DNA of 25,635 nucleotides from Alterirhizorhabdus sp964247265 (GCA_964247265.1 CAXTTS010000020.1:1-25635); one strand, 5' to 3'; shown: positions 9,264 through 18,778, counted from the first letter of the stretch. The notes: a model not told the origin generated them from the letters alone. Numbers and translations are program-made.

Positions 9264-9356
9264 CCCATACTTGTGCGTGCCCGCATCCGCCGCCGCAAGC
9301 GTAGCGATGGGCGCGAGCGGCGGCGCGTGCAGAAAGATGGCTGCGTGGCCGCTCGT

Positions 9357-10532
9357 TCAGGTGCTGCGGTGTTCGCCTTCGCCCGCCGTCACAACTTGCG
9401 GCAGGATCGCGTCGAGCAGCGGCATGCCAGCCTCCGTCACGCGCAGCCGCGCCGATTCGCGCACGATCAGGCCGAGCGCGTTCAGCCGGGCCACCGCATC
9501 ATCGTCCACCAGCCGATCCGGCGGGATGCCGGTGCGCGCCGCCAGCCGCACCAGATCCACCCCCTCGGCCAGCCGCAGCCCCATCAGCAGCGCCTCCGTC
9601 GCGCGGGTTTCGGGGGAGAGGGCGTCTTCCACCGAAAGGCCATCGCCGCGTGCGGTGATGGCGGCGAGCCAATTTTCGGGCTTGCGGTGGCGCACCGTGG
9701 CGGTCTTCAGCCGGCGGCCATGCGCGCCGGGGCCGATGCCGAGATAGTCGCCGTAGCGCCAGTAAGTCAGGTTGTGGCGGCTTTCCTCGCCGGGCCGGGC
9801 GTGGTTGGAGATTTCATAGGCGGGCAGCTCGGCGGCGGCGGTGATCGCGCGGGTCGCCTCGAACAGGTCCGCGCCGTGATCGGGATCGACCGGCGGCAGC
9901 TTGCCTTGCGCCGCCAGCGTGGCGAAGCGGGTGCCCGGCTCGATTGTCAGCTGGTAGAGCGATAGGTGGCCGGTGCCGAGCGCCAGCGCACGTTCCAGCA
10001 TCGCGCGCCAGTCCGCCACGGATTGCCCCGGCAGCGCGTAGATCAGATCGAAATTAACCCGCGCGAACACATTCTGCGCGATGTCGAGCGCGGTCAGCCC
10101 CTCCGCCACGCCGTGCGCCCGGCCGAGGAAGACGAGTGCCGCGTCATCGAGCGACTGGAGACCGAGCGACACCCGGTTGACCCCCGCCGCCGCGAGATCG
10201 GCGAAGCGCGCCGCCTCCACCGAGGAGGGGTTCGCCTCCAGCGTGATCTCGATATCCGGCGCGAAGCCCCAGTGTCGCTCCGCCGCCGCGATCACCGCGG
10301 CAACGGTGGCGGGCGGCATCAGCGATGGCGTGCCGCCGCCGAAGAAGATCGAGGATAGCGGCCGGCCGGGCACCAGCGCCGCCTCATGCGCCATGTCGGC
10401 CAGCAGCGCATCGCGCCAGCGCGCCTCGTCCACCTCGGCGCGGACATGGCTGTTGAAGTCGCAATAGGGGCATTTCGAGACGCAGAACGGCCAGTGGACA
10501 TAGAGCGCAAGCGGCTCGCCACCCGCCTCCAT
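9357..10532 (-). CDS. hemW: Radical SAM heme chaperone HemW
   Basis: A 391-aa radical S-adenosylmethionine protein. The [4Fe-4S] motif CxxxCxxC is Cys17, Cys21 and Cys24 in WPFCVSKCPYCDFNSH. It is followed by IFFGGGTPSLM (glycine-rich SAM site), LEANPSS, GVNRVSLGLQSLDD and DLIYALPGQS, all hallmarks of HemW. The HemN-type extra cysteine pattern (CxxxCxxCxC) is absent, since Phe replaces the last cysteine. That marks HemW, which passes heme to membrane respiratory enzymes, rather than a true coproporphyrinogen oxidase. The ATG at 10532 touches the rdgB stop (TGAATG), so it is translated by coupling. The C-terminal HemW domain (RATEALLMGLRLAEGVDL) is complete. Confidence 0.93.
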   Translation of the reverse strand: MEAGGEPLALYVHWPFCVSKCPYCDFNSHVRAEVDEARWRDALLADMAHEAALVPGRPLSSIFFGGGTPSLMPPATVAAVIAAAERHWGFAPDIEITLEANPSSVEAARFADLAAAGVNRVSLGLQSLDDAALVFLGRAHGVAEGLTALDIAQNVFARVNFDLIYALPGQSVADWRAMLERALALGTGHLSLYQLTIEPGTRFATLAAQGKLPPVDPDHGADLFEATRAITAAAELPAYEISNHARPGEESRHNLTYWRYGDYLGIGPGAHGRRLKTATVRHRKPENWLAAITARGDGLSVEDALSPETRATEALLMGLRLAEGVDLVRLAARTGIPPDRLVDDDAVARLNALGLIVRESARLRVTEAGMPLLDAILPQVVTAGEGEHRST

Positions 10533-11144
10533 TCAGAGCACCGCCGCCGTCAGCCTGGCGAACGCATCCGCGCGGTGGCTCATGCCGTGCTTGGCGGCCG
10601 GGTCCATCTCGCCGAACGTCTCGGCATGGCCGTTGGGGCGGAACATCGCATCATAGCCGAAGCCGCGATCGCCGCGCGGCGGCCAGACGAGGGTGCCGTC
10701 CACCCGGCCCTCGAACGTCTCGATATGGCCATCCGGCCAGCAGAGCGACAGCGCGCAGACGAAATGCGCGTCACGCCCGGCATCCGGCCCCTTGTCGGCG
10801 AGATGCCGCTCGACCAGCTGCATGGCGAGCGCGAAGTCCTTGGTCGGGCCGGCCCAGCGCGCCGAGAAGATGCCGGGATCGCCGCCGAGCGCCTCGACGC
10901 ACAGGCCGCTATCGTCCGCCAGCGCCGGCAGGCCGGAAAGATCGGCCGAGGCGCGCGCCTTCAGCTCGGCATTGGCGGCGAAGGTGGTGCCGGTCTCGTC
11001 CGGCTCGGGCAGGTCCAACGCGGCGGCGGACACCGGCTCGATCCCGTAGGGCGCGAGCAGGGCGCGGATTTCCCGCACCTTGCCCTCATTGTGGCTGGCG
11101 ATCACCAGCCGGCCGGGCGCCAGCTTGCGGTGGATCGCCGTCAC
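10533..11144 (-). CDS. rdgB: dITP/XTP pyrophosphatase (non-canonical purine NTP house-cleaning enzyme)
   Basis: This 203-aa Ham1-family enzyme removes deaminated purine nucleotides (ITP, dITP, XTP) as monophosphates, preventing their entry into DNA or RNA. The nucleotide site reads LVIASHNEGKVREI at the N-terminus. ETGTTFAANAELKA and ALADDSGLCVEALGGDPGIFSARW (quoted in part; the DDSGL loop binds Mg2+) follow, then GDRGFGYDAMFRPNG and the closing KHGMSHRADAF. The start ATG shares four bases (ATGA) with the rph stop, and the stop abuts hemW, so rph-rdgB-hemW form one coupled operon, a common alphaproteobacterial order. Confidence 0.95.
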   Translation of the reverse strand: MTAIHRKLAPGRLVIASHNEGKVREIRALLAPYGIEPVSAAALDLPEPDETGTTFAANAELKARASADLSGLPALADDSGLCVEALGGDPGIFSARWAGPTKDFALAMQLVERHLADKGPDAGRDAHFVCALSLCWPDGHIETFEGRVDGTLVWPPRGDRGFGYDAMFRPNGHAETFGEMDPAAKHGMSHRADAFARLTAAVL

Positions 11145-11857
11145 CGCCCGGTCGCGCGGCGCTGGGCGGCGAAGATGTCGGCGCAGCCGATGCGCGCGAG
11201 GCGGAGCAGGCGGAGTAGCGCCTCCTCGTCATAGGTCGCGCCCTCGGCAGTGGCCTGCACCTCGGCGATGTTGCCATCGCCGATCAGCACGAAATTGGCA
11301 TCGGCATGGGCATTCGAGTCTTCGATATAATCGAGGTCGAGCACCGGCGTGCCTTCGTGGATGCCGCAGGAGATGGCGGCGACCTGCGCGACGATCGGGT
11401 CCTCGGCAAGCGCGCCCGACTTCATCAGGCTGTCCACCGCGAGGCGCAGCGCCACCCAGCCGCCGGAGATGGAGGCGGTGCGGGTGCCGCCATCGGCCTG
11501 GATCACGTCGCAATCGATCGTGATCTGGCGCTCGCCCAGCTTCGTCATGTCCACCACGGTGCGCAGCGAGCGGCCGATCAGCCGCTGGATCTCCTGCGTG
11601 CGGCCGGACTGCTTGCCCTTGGCCGCCTCGCGACTGCCGCGCGTGTGGGTGGCGCGTGGCAGCATGCCATATTCCGCCGTTACCCAGCCCTTGCCCTTGC
11701 CGCGCAGGAAGGGCGGCACCCGCTCCTCCAGCGAGGCGGTGACGAGCACGCGGGTATCGCCGAAGCTGACGAGGCAGGAACCCTCGGCATGTTTGGTGAA
11801 GCCGGTTTCCATCGTGATCGCCCGCATCTGATCGGGGGCGCGGCCGGAGGGGCGCAT
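11141..11857 (-). CDS. rph: Ribonuclease PH
   Basis: This phosphate-dependent 3'-5' exoribonuclease trims tRNA 3' ends and helps degrade structured RNA; it acts as a hexamer in the cytoplasm. The 238-aa product shows the full family pattern: MRPSGRAPDQMR at the start, CLVSFGDTRVLVTASLEERVPPF, GWVTAEYGMLPRATHTR, RTQEIQRLIGRSLR (phosphate/RNA-binding arginines), IDCDVIQADGGTRTASI and DLDYIEDSNAHADAN. ATG 11857 has AGGA nearby at a normal distance. It is the first gene of the rph-rdgB-hemW operon, divergent from hrcA with 99 bases between the starts. Confidence 0.96.
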   Translation of the reverse strand: MRPSGRAPDQMRAITMETGFTKHAEGSCLVSFGDTRVLVTASLEERVPPFLRGKGKGWVTAEYGMLPRATHTRGSREAAKGKQSGRTQEIQRLIGRSLRTVVDMTKLGERQITIDCDVIQADGGTRTASISGGWVALRLAVDSLMKSGALAEDPIVAQVAAISCGIHEGTPVLDLDYIEDSNAHADANFVLIGDGNIAEVQATAEGATYDEEALLRLLRLARIGCADIFAAQRRATGR

Positions 11858-11921
11858 GGCATTCCTTTCGTTTGGTATCGCCGCGCCTTAGCCGGGCGAC
11901 GCGCGCGGGGCCAGCCTGCGG

Positions 11922-11950
11922 TTGAGGGCGACGGCAGCCTGCACTACATC
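11922..11950 (+). promoter_or_regulatory. Possible hrcA-grpE promoter with a near-leaderless start
   Basis: TTGAGG (11922-11927), a 17-base spacer and TACATC (11945-11950) would place transcription at or next to the hrcA ATG (11957). It can be read as a vegetative promoter or a weak RpoH-like one. No CIRCE repeat (TTAGCACTC-N9-GAGTGCTAA) is visible in the rph-hrcA gap. Confidence 0.3.
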
Positions 11951-11956
11951 GAAGGC

Positions 11957-13015
11957 ATGGGCCTCCCCCTCAACCCCGGCGCGCCGATCACCGAACTGAC
12001 GGCGCGGGCGCGTGACGTGTTCCGCGTGGTGGTGGAAAGCTATCTGGGTTCCGGCCAGCCGGTGGGATCGCGCACGATCGCGCAGCTGGCCGGGCTGAAC
12101 CTGTCGCCCGCCTCGATCCGCAACGTGATGCAGGATCTGGAGGAGCGCGGCCTGCTCGCCTCGCCGCACACCTCGGCGGGGCGGATGCCGACCGAGACGG
12201 GGCTGCGCCTGTTCGTCGACGGCATGATGCAGGCGGCCGCTCCTTCCGCCGAGGAACGCGCCGCGATCCAGGCGCGCGTTTCGGGCGGTGGCCCGATCGA
12301 GGAGGCACTGGCCGCCACCTCCGCCGCGCTCTCCGGCCTGTCGGCCTGCGCCGGGATCGTGCTGGTGCCCCGGCGGGAGCCGGTGCTGCGCCAGTTCGGT
12401 TTCGTGCCCCTTTCGCGCGGGCAGGCGCTGGCGGTGCTGGTGGGCGGCGACGGCACGGTGGAAAATCGCGTGGTCGATCTGCCGGCCGGCCTGCCGCCCT
12501 CGGCGCTGGTCGAGGCGGGGAACTATATCAGCGAGCGCCTCTCCGGCCTCACCCTGCGCGAAGCGGAGGCGCGGTTGCGGCTGGAGATCGGCGAAGGCCG
12601 GGCGGCGCTGGACGCGACCGCGCGCGAACTGATCGCGCGCGGTCTGGCGATGTGGTCGCAGGACGATACGGCCCGGCCCGTGTTGATCGTGCGGGGTGCC
12701 GCCAACCTGATCGATCCGGCCGCCGTCGCCGATCTGGAGCGGGTGCGCCTGCTGCTCGACGAGATCGAGGGCAAGGAGGAGATCGCCCGCCTGCTGGATA
12801 GCGCCCGCAGCGGCGCCGGCATGAAGATCTTTATCGGATCGGAGAACAAGCTGTTCTCGCTGTCCGGCTCGTCGGTGATTGCGGCGCCCTACCATGATGG
12901 GGATGGCCGGGTGGTCGGCGTGGTGGGGGTGATCGGGCCGACGCGGTTGAACTATGCGCGCGTCGTGCCCATGGTGGATTTCACGGCACAGGCACTATCG
13001 AGATTGATGGCATGA
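11957..13015 (+). CDS. hrcA: Heat-inducible transcription repressor HrcA
   Basis: HrcA (352 aa) represses groESL and often the dnaK region by binding CIRCE elements, its activity being gated by GroEL. The winged helix is visible as ARDVFRVVVESYLGSGQPVGSRTIA followed by LSPASIRNVMQDLEERGLL and SPHTSAGRMPTETGLRLFVD (the classical HrcA wing). The C-terminal region has MKIFIGSENKLFSLSGSSVIAAPY (quoted in part), GRVVGVVGVIGPTRLNYARVVPMVD, the family's best conserved block. ATG 11957 fits the usual length; GAAGG lies very close to it. The stop shares ATGA with grpE. No CIRCE is seen in this window, so its targets here are uncertain; groESL is probably the main one. Confidence 0.95.
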   Translation: MGLPLNPGAPITELTARARDVFRVVVESYLGSGQPVGSRTIAQLAGLNLSPASIRNVMQDLEERGLLASPHTSAGRMPTETGLRLFVDGMMQAAAPSAEERAAIQARVSGGGPIEEALAATSAALSGLSACAGIVLVPRREPVLRQFGFVPLSRGQALAVLVGGDGTVENRVVDLPAGLPPSALVEAGNYISERLSGLTLREAEARLRLEIGEGRAALDATARELIARGLAMWSQDDTARPVLIVRGAANLIDPAAVADLERVRLLLDEIEGKEEIARLLDSARSGAGMKIFIGSENKLFSLSGSSVIAAPYHDGDGRVVGVVGVIGPTRLNYARVVPMVDFTAQALSRLMA

Positions 13016-13566
13016 ACGACGACAACATGGCGAACGACGACACTGCGAACGAGGCTGGCGAGGCGGCGGAGAACCCGTTCGCCCGGCTGGAAGGCGAGCT
13101 GGAGCGGCTGAAGAACGAGGTGCTGTACGCACAGGCCGAGACGCAGAACGTGCGCCGCCGGCTGGAGAAGGAGAAGCAGGACGCGCAGGCCTATGCCGCC
13201 ACCGGTTTCGCCCGCGACCTGCTTTCGGTCGCCGACAACATGGCGCGCGCGCTGGCGGCGATCCCGGCCGAACTGCGCGGGGACGAGAAGCTCAAGCCGC
13301 TCGTCACCGGGATCGAGATGACCGGCAAGGAGCTCGACACCGTGCTCCAGCGCAACGGCGTCACCAAGATCGAGGCGATGGGCGCGAAGCTCGATCCGAA
13401 CAAGCATCAGGCAATTATGGAGATGGAGCAGGAGGGCGCCGAGCCCGGCACCGTGGTCCACGAGATGCAGGCCGGCTACATGATAAAGGACCGGCTGCTG
13501 CGCCCGGCGATGGTCGGCGTGGCGAAGGCCGGTGCGACAAGCCCGAAGGTGGACGTGCAGGCCTGA
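13012..13566 (+). CDS. grpE: Nucleotide exchange factor GrpE
   Basis: A 184-aa co-chaperone that releases ADP from DnaK. An acidic N-terminal end (residues 1-22) leads to the long coiled-coil helix (ARLEGELERLKNEVLYAQAE, TQNVRRRLEKEKQDAQAYA) with the family pattern RRR-x-EKE. The head domain follows, with FARDLLSVADNMARAL, MTGKELDTVLQRNGV and the closing beta-wing signature KLDPNKHQAIMEME / GTVVHEMQAGYMIKDRLLRPAMV. It overlaps hrcA by four bases, so the two are coupled. In many relatives dnaK follows closely; here about 2.1 kb of other genes intervene. Confidence 0.96.
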   Translation: MNDDNMANDDTANEAGEAAENPFARLEGELERLKNEVLYAQAETQNVRRRLEKEKQDAQAYAATGFARDLLSVADNMARALAAIPAELRGDEKLKPLVTGIEMTGKELDTVLQRNGVTKIEAMGAKLDPNKHQAIMEMEQEGAEPGTVVHEMQAGYMIKDRLLRPAMVGVAKAGATSPKVDVQA

Positions 13567-13615
13567 GCGTGGCACCCTGCGTCCGCCGTCGCCCTGCGCG
13601 GCGGCGGAGCGGGAG

Positions 13616-14773
13616 ATGGCTGCCGTGATGGGTGCGGTGGAAATCCGATCGGGTGACGGGATCGTCCTTATCGGCCCGCCCGGCCTGTTTCCCTCCGCCG
13701 TGCGCGCGCACCGTCGCCGCTATGCCGCCATGCCGGCGCTGTTCGGCCATCCCGGTGCCGTAACGCGGTTGCGCGGCAAGTGGCGCGACCTCGGCCTCGC
13801 CGGCGATCCGCATCACGCCGCCGACAGCGAGCTGCGCGGCCTGTTCGAACAGGCCTTGGCGCACAACCGCCTGGTCGCCTTGCATATCGCGCCGGCCGCG
13901 CATGGCGCCTTGCCGGTCGTGCCGGTCGTGCCGGTCGCCACGCCACCGGCGCCCAAACCGCCGCCGAATCTGACCATGCCCGGGATACCGGCGCCCGCGC
14001 CCATCCCAGTCTCGCGCTGGGGCATGGCCGAGAAGATCGAGGCGGCGTTGCGTGGATCGGCCGATCATGTCGGGCCGGAACTGCGCCTGTTGCTCGACCG
14101 GCTTCTGTCGGTGCAGACGGTGGCGACGATGGTCGCCTTCTGCGTCGCCATCGCGCTGGCGCAGGCGGGCGGCGTGTCGGCGGCGGCGATCGATGCGGCC
14201 CTGCTCGCCATCGCTTATGCCTGCGCCGGGCTGGCCGGCATACAGGCGGTGTACGAGTTCATCGCGGCGACGGTGGCGGCGGCCACCGCGGATACGCAAG
14301 CCGACATCGACGCCGCCTCGCGCCGCTACGCCCACGCCTTCATCAAGCTGGGCGAGGCGTTTCTCGCCTGGCTGCTCGCGCGGATGCAGGCGCGACGCGG
14401 TGGCGCGGCGCGGCAGGAGCAGGGGTCCGGCGGTAGTGGTGGCAACAGTCAGCCGCCTCCTGTCGAGCGGCCCGCCAACGCGATGGTCGGCCGGCGCTCC
14501 CCCGGCCTGGAAAATGCCAAGCGCGAGCTGAAATTCCCCGAGGGCGTGACCCGCAATGCGCGCGGCTATGTGAACGGGCGGGAATATAGCGGCCACGCCT
14601 TCGATCGCATGCAGGAGCGCGGCCTGGTTCCCAGCGCGGTGGAGGATGCGATCCGCAACGGCGTGCGGACGCCATCGCCGCAGGGTGGCGGCGCGAGCAT
14701 CTATTACACCGCGGAAAATGGCGTGACGGCGATCGTCGACGATGCGAGTGGCCGCGTCATCACGGCCTATTGA
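13616..14773 (+). CDS. Polymorphic-toxin-like protein with C-terminal HAxxRMxERG nuclease-type domain
   Basis: A 385-aa modular protein without a signal peptide. Residues 1-95 form an N-terminal domain I do not recognise. Residues 98-135 are a proline-rich linker (PVVPVVPVATPPAPKPPP) made partly of a 9-base triplicate repeat. Residues about 155-225 hold two hydrophobic helices (LSVQTVATMVAFCVAIALAQ; AALLAIAYACAGLAGIQAVY) like the membrane-active middle region seen in some polymorphic toxins. Residues 262-285 are a Gly/Ser/Pro linker. Residues about 300-385 end in SGHAFDRMQERGLVPSAVED ... SIYYTAENGVTAIVDDASGR, a pattern of DUF4258/BECR-like RNase toxin domains with His327 and Arg331 as candidate catalytic residues. 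A small gene follows immediately, as an immunity gene would. ATG 13616 has GGAG seven bases ahead; ATG 13628 is an alternative. Target, delivery route and activity are inference; no secretion genes are nearby. Confidence 0.7.
   Translation: MAAVMGAVEIRSGDGIVLIGPPGLFPSAVRAHRRRYAAMPALFGHPGAVTRLRGKWRDLGLAGDPHHAADSELRGLFEQALAHNRLVALHIAPAAHGALPVVPVVPVATPPAPKPPPNLTMPGIPAPAPIPVSRWGMAEKIEAALRGSADHVGPELRLLLDRLLSVQTVATMVAFCVAIALAQAGGVSAAAIDAALLAIAYACAGLAGIQAVYEFIAATVAAATADTQADIDAASRRYAHAFIKLGEAFLAWLLARMQARRGGAARQEQGSGGSGGNSQPPPVERPANAMVGRRSPGLENAKRELKFPEGVTRNARGYVNGREYSGHAFDRMQERGLVPSAVEDAIRNGVRTPSPQGGGASIYYTAENGVTAIVDDASGRVITAY
13911..13937 (+). repeat. Triplicated 9-base repeat TGCCGGTCG in the toxin linker
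   Basis: Three perfect head-to-tail copies of TGCCGGTCG encode the Pro-Val-Val repeat at the start of the proline-rich linker. Slippage here would lengthen or shorten the linker in frame. Confidence 0.85.
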
Positions 14774-14790
14774 ACGCGGGAGTGGAAAGC

Positions 14791-15069
14791 ATGACGCTGG
14801 ATCGGTTGCGCGCCTTGTGCGCCGAGCATTGGAATCCGATCGGCATCCCGATGGCGGGATCGCCGGCCGCAGCGGGCCTGCCCTATCCGCCGCTGCCGAT
14901 CGACGAATATGACACCTATCTCCGCCGCGTCGGCGAGATGCTGGATGCCAATTACACGGCGGCGGAGATCGAACGCTATATCGTCAAGGTGGAGCAGGAT
15001 TATCTCGGCCTGACGAAGCCCGCCGGCGATCGCGCCGCCTTCGTCGCGGCGATGATGCCGGCGGTATAA
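14791..15069 (+). CDS. Small acidic protein, candidate immunity protein of the upstream toxin
   Basis: A 92-aa soluble protein without signal or membrane segment. The clearest feature is AEHWNPIGIPMAG followed by PPLPIDEYDTYLRRVGEML, then YTAAEIERYIVKVEQDYLGL. The W-[DN]-P-[IL]-G plus DEYD pattern with a following helix pair is typical of small immunity-type proteins of toxin loci, though I cannot assign a named family. The start ATG 14791 follows GGAG/GGAA at normal distance and lies 17 bases after the toxin stop; an in-frame TTG overlaps the toxin stop (TTGA) and would be tighter coupling. Position right behind the toxin, size and acidity support an immunity role. Nothing in the sequence proves binding. 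Confidence 0.6.
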   Translation: MTLDRLRALCAEHWNPIGIPMAGSPAAAGLPYPPLPIDEYDTYLRRVGEMLDANYTAAEIERYIVKVEQDYLGLTKPAGDRAAFVAAMMPAV

Positions 15070-15070
15070 G

Positions 15071-15529
15071 TTACGGCTGGGGGGCTGCGTCGCCCGCGCC
15101 CACCGTCTTGGCCTCCGCCTCCACCGCCTTGCCGCTGGCAAAGCGGAAGCGCAGCGGGATGGCGGTGCCGGGCCGGATCGCGGGATCGACGCCGAACAGC
15201 ATCGCATGTTTGCCGCCGGGCTGGAACAGCGCCGATCCGCCCACCGGCACGTCCACCCCGGCCAGCGGCTTCATCGTCGTCATGCCCGCCATGCCGCCGC
15301 CCATGCTCTCGTGCAGCTCGATCCGCTGGATGAGCGCGCTGTCGATCGCGACGAGCCGGTCCGGCTGTGCCGCGCCGGTGAGCGTGAAGTAGAGCGCCGA
15401 GGGATTGCCGGCGACGGGCGAAAGCCGCGCCCAGGCATATTTCACCGCCACCTTGTCCGGCGCAGACGGCTGGCAGCCGGCGAGGCAGAGCAAAGCGGCG
15501 CTGGCGGCGAGGAGGGCAGGGCGTCGCAT
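15071..15529 (-). CDS. PCu(A)C-type periplasmic copper chaperone, lipoprotein
   Basis: This 152-aa protein begins with a lipoprotein signal ending in lipobox LAGC (Cys19), so it is membrane-anchored facing the periplasm. The copper site follows the H(M)x10Mx21HxM pattern of the family: IELHESMGGGMAGMTTMKPL, then GGKHAMLFGVDP. YAWARLSPVAGNPSALYFTL is the first strand block. Members hand copper to cytochrome c oxidase or help copper tolerance. It is convergent with the immunity candidate (one base between the stops). It is divergent from dnaK and is the only minus-strand gene between hrcA and dnaJ, so it is not part of the chaperone transcripts. Confidence 0.9.
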   Translation of the reverse strand: MRRPALLAASAALLCLAGCQPSAPDKVAVKYAWARLSPVAGNPSALYFTLTGAAQPDRLVAIDSALIQRIELHESMGGGMAGMTTMKPLAGVDVPVGGSALFQPGGKHAMLFGVDPAIRPGTAIPLRFRFASGKAVEAEAKTVGAGDAAPQP

Positions 15530-15578
15530 TCCGGTCTCCGATCAGGAAAAGCGCCGTCGCCATAAGCCGCTGCGCCGT

Positions 15579-15608
15579 CTTGCGGCAAGCGAAAGCCCCC
15601 CTATATCG
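15579..15608 (+). promoter_or_regulatory. RpoH (sigma-32) heat-shock promoter of dnaK
   Basis: CTTG at 15579-15582, exactly 17 bases, then CCTATATCG at 15600-15608. This fits the alphaproteobacterial RpoH consensus (CTTG-N17/18-CYTATnT). Transcription would start near 15615, giving a leader of about 80 bases before the dnaK ATG at 15698. Confidence 0.75.
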
Positions 15609-15697
15609 CCCATCGTAACGCTGCACCGGAACGATCTCGCTTCACTGGCAAGGGGCTCGGCGGAGCGGCTCATCTTGGGGGTATGGAAGGTCAGACT

Positions 15698-17605
<1,908 letters not shown>

Positions 17606-17613
17606 TCCGGATG

Positions 17614-17640
17614 ATAGCCCCCGCCGGTGGCGGGGGCTAT
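17614..17640 (+). terminator. Perfect 12-bp hairpin between dnaK and dnaJ
   Basis: ATAGCCCCCGCC pairs with GGCGGGGGCTAT around a 3-base loop, 9 bases after the dnaK stop. No run of T follows, so it is more likely a partial terminator or a transcript-stabilising end that lowers dnaJ relative to dnaK than a full stop. Confidence 0.7.
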
Positions 17641-17659
17641 ACGGGTGCCGGGGGACTTC

Positions 17660-18778
17660 ATGGCCGATACCGAATATTACGACCTGCTCGAAGTCGAGCG
17701 TACCGCCGACGACAAGACGATAAAGTCTTCCTATCGTCGTCTGGCGATGATCTGCCATCCGGACAAGAACCCCGGCTGCAAGGATAGCGAGGCGCGCTTC
17801 AAGGCGATCAGCGAGGCCTATGATTGCCTGAAGGATCCGCAGAAGCGCGCGGCCTATGATCGTTTCGGTAAGGCCGCCTTCCAGCAGGGCGGGCCAGGCG
17901 GCGGGCGCGGGCCGCAGGATTTCAGCGGCTTCTCGGACATTTTCGAGAATATCTTCGGAGAGTTTACCGGCCAGCGCGGCGGACGCGCCGGGCCGACGCG
18001 GGGCGCGGACCTGCGCTACGACATGGAGATCACGCTGGAGGACGCCTTTCATGGCAAGTCCGCCGAGATTCATGTCGATGTCGCGGCGCTGTGCGACACC
18101 TGCGACGGCAGCGGATCGCGGACGGGCACCGGCGCCAAGACCTGCTCGACCTGCAAGGGTCATGGCAAGGTGCGCGCGCAGCAGGGCTTCTTCGTGGTCG
18201 AGCGGACCTGCCCGACCTGTCACGGCGCGGGGCAGATGATTACCGATCCGTGTTCCGTCTGCCACGGCGAAGGGCGGGTCGACAAACCCAAGACCCTGGC
18301 GGTGAACGTGCCGGCCGGCGTGGACGAGGGCACCCGCATCCGCCTGACCGGCGAGGGTGAGGCGGGCGCGCGCGGTGCCCCGGCGGGCGACCTCTACATC
18401 TTCATCCATGTCTCGCGACATGCCTTGTTCGAGCGTGAGGGCACGACCCTGTTCGCGCGTTGCCCGGTCTCTTTCACCACCGCCTCGCTGGGCGGGACGA
18501 TCGAGGTGCCGGGGCTGGACGGCCAACGCCACGCGATCCGCATCCCGGCCGGGATTCAGTCCGGCAAGCAGTTGCGCCAGCGCGGTGTCGGCATGCCGGT
18601 GCTGAACGGGCGCGGCGCGGGTGATATGGTCGTCCAGATCGATGTCGAGACGCCGACCAGATTGTCCGCCCGGCAGAAGGAATTGCTCGAGGAGTTTCGC
18701 GCGACCGAGACGGGTGCGGAATGCCCGCAGTCGGAAGGCTTCTTCTCGCGCATCAAGGGCATGTTCGCGGCCGAGTAA
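17660..18778 (+). CDS. dnaJ: Chaperone protein DnaJ (Hsp40)
   Basis: This 372-aa co-chaperone stimulates the DnaK ATPase and delivers substrates. The J domain (residues 1-70) carries HPDK (ICHPDKNPG) and the helix end AYDRFGKAAF. A Gly/Phe linker with FSGFSDIFENIFGEF follows. The zinc centre has all four CxxCxGxG repeats (CDTCDGSG, CSTCKGHG, CPTCHGAG, CSVCHGEG) and binds two zinc ions. The C-terminal beta domains have GDLYIFIHVSRHALFEREG and RLRQRG-like GKQLRQRGVGMPVL. This is a full class A DnaJ. ATG 17660 follows GGGGA. The gene lies 54 bases behind dnaK with a hairpin between, and ends just before a terminator. Confidence 0.97.
   Translation: MADTEYYDLLEVERTADDKTIKSSYRRLAMICHPDKNPGCKDSEARFKAISEAYDCLKDPQKRAAYDRFGKAAFQQGGPGGGRGPQDFSGFSDIFENIFGEFTGQRGGRAGPTRGADLRYDMEITLEDAFHGKSAEIHVDVAALCDTCDGSGSRTGTGAKTCSTCKGHGKVRAQQGFFVVERTCPTCHGAGQMITDPCSVCHGEGRVDKPKTLAVNVPAGVDEGTRIRLTGEGEAGARGAPAGDLYIFIHVSRHALFEREGTTLFARCPVSFTTASLGGTIEVPGLDGQRHAIRIPAGIQSGKQLRQRGVGMPVLNGRGAGDMVVQIDVETPTRLSARQKELLEEFRATETGAECPQSEGFFSRIKGMFAAE

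Noticed and set aside
9264..9356. Gap between hemW and the M24 peptidase searched for a small gene or RNA
   Set aside because: No start with a ribosome site, hairpin with T-run or tRNA-like fold was seen.
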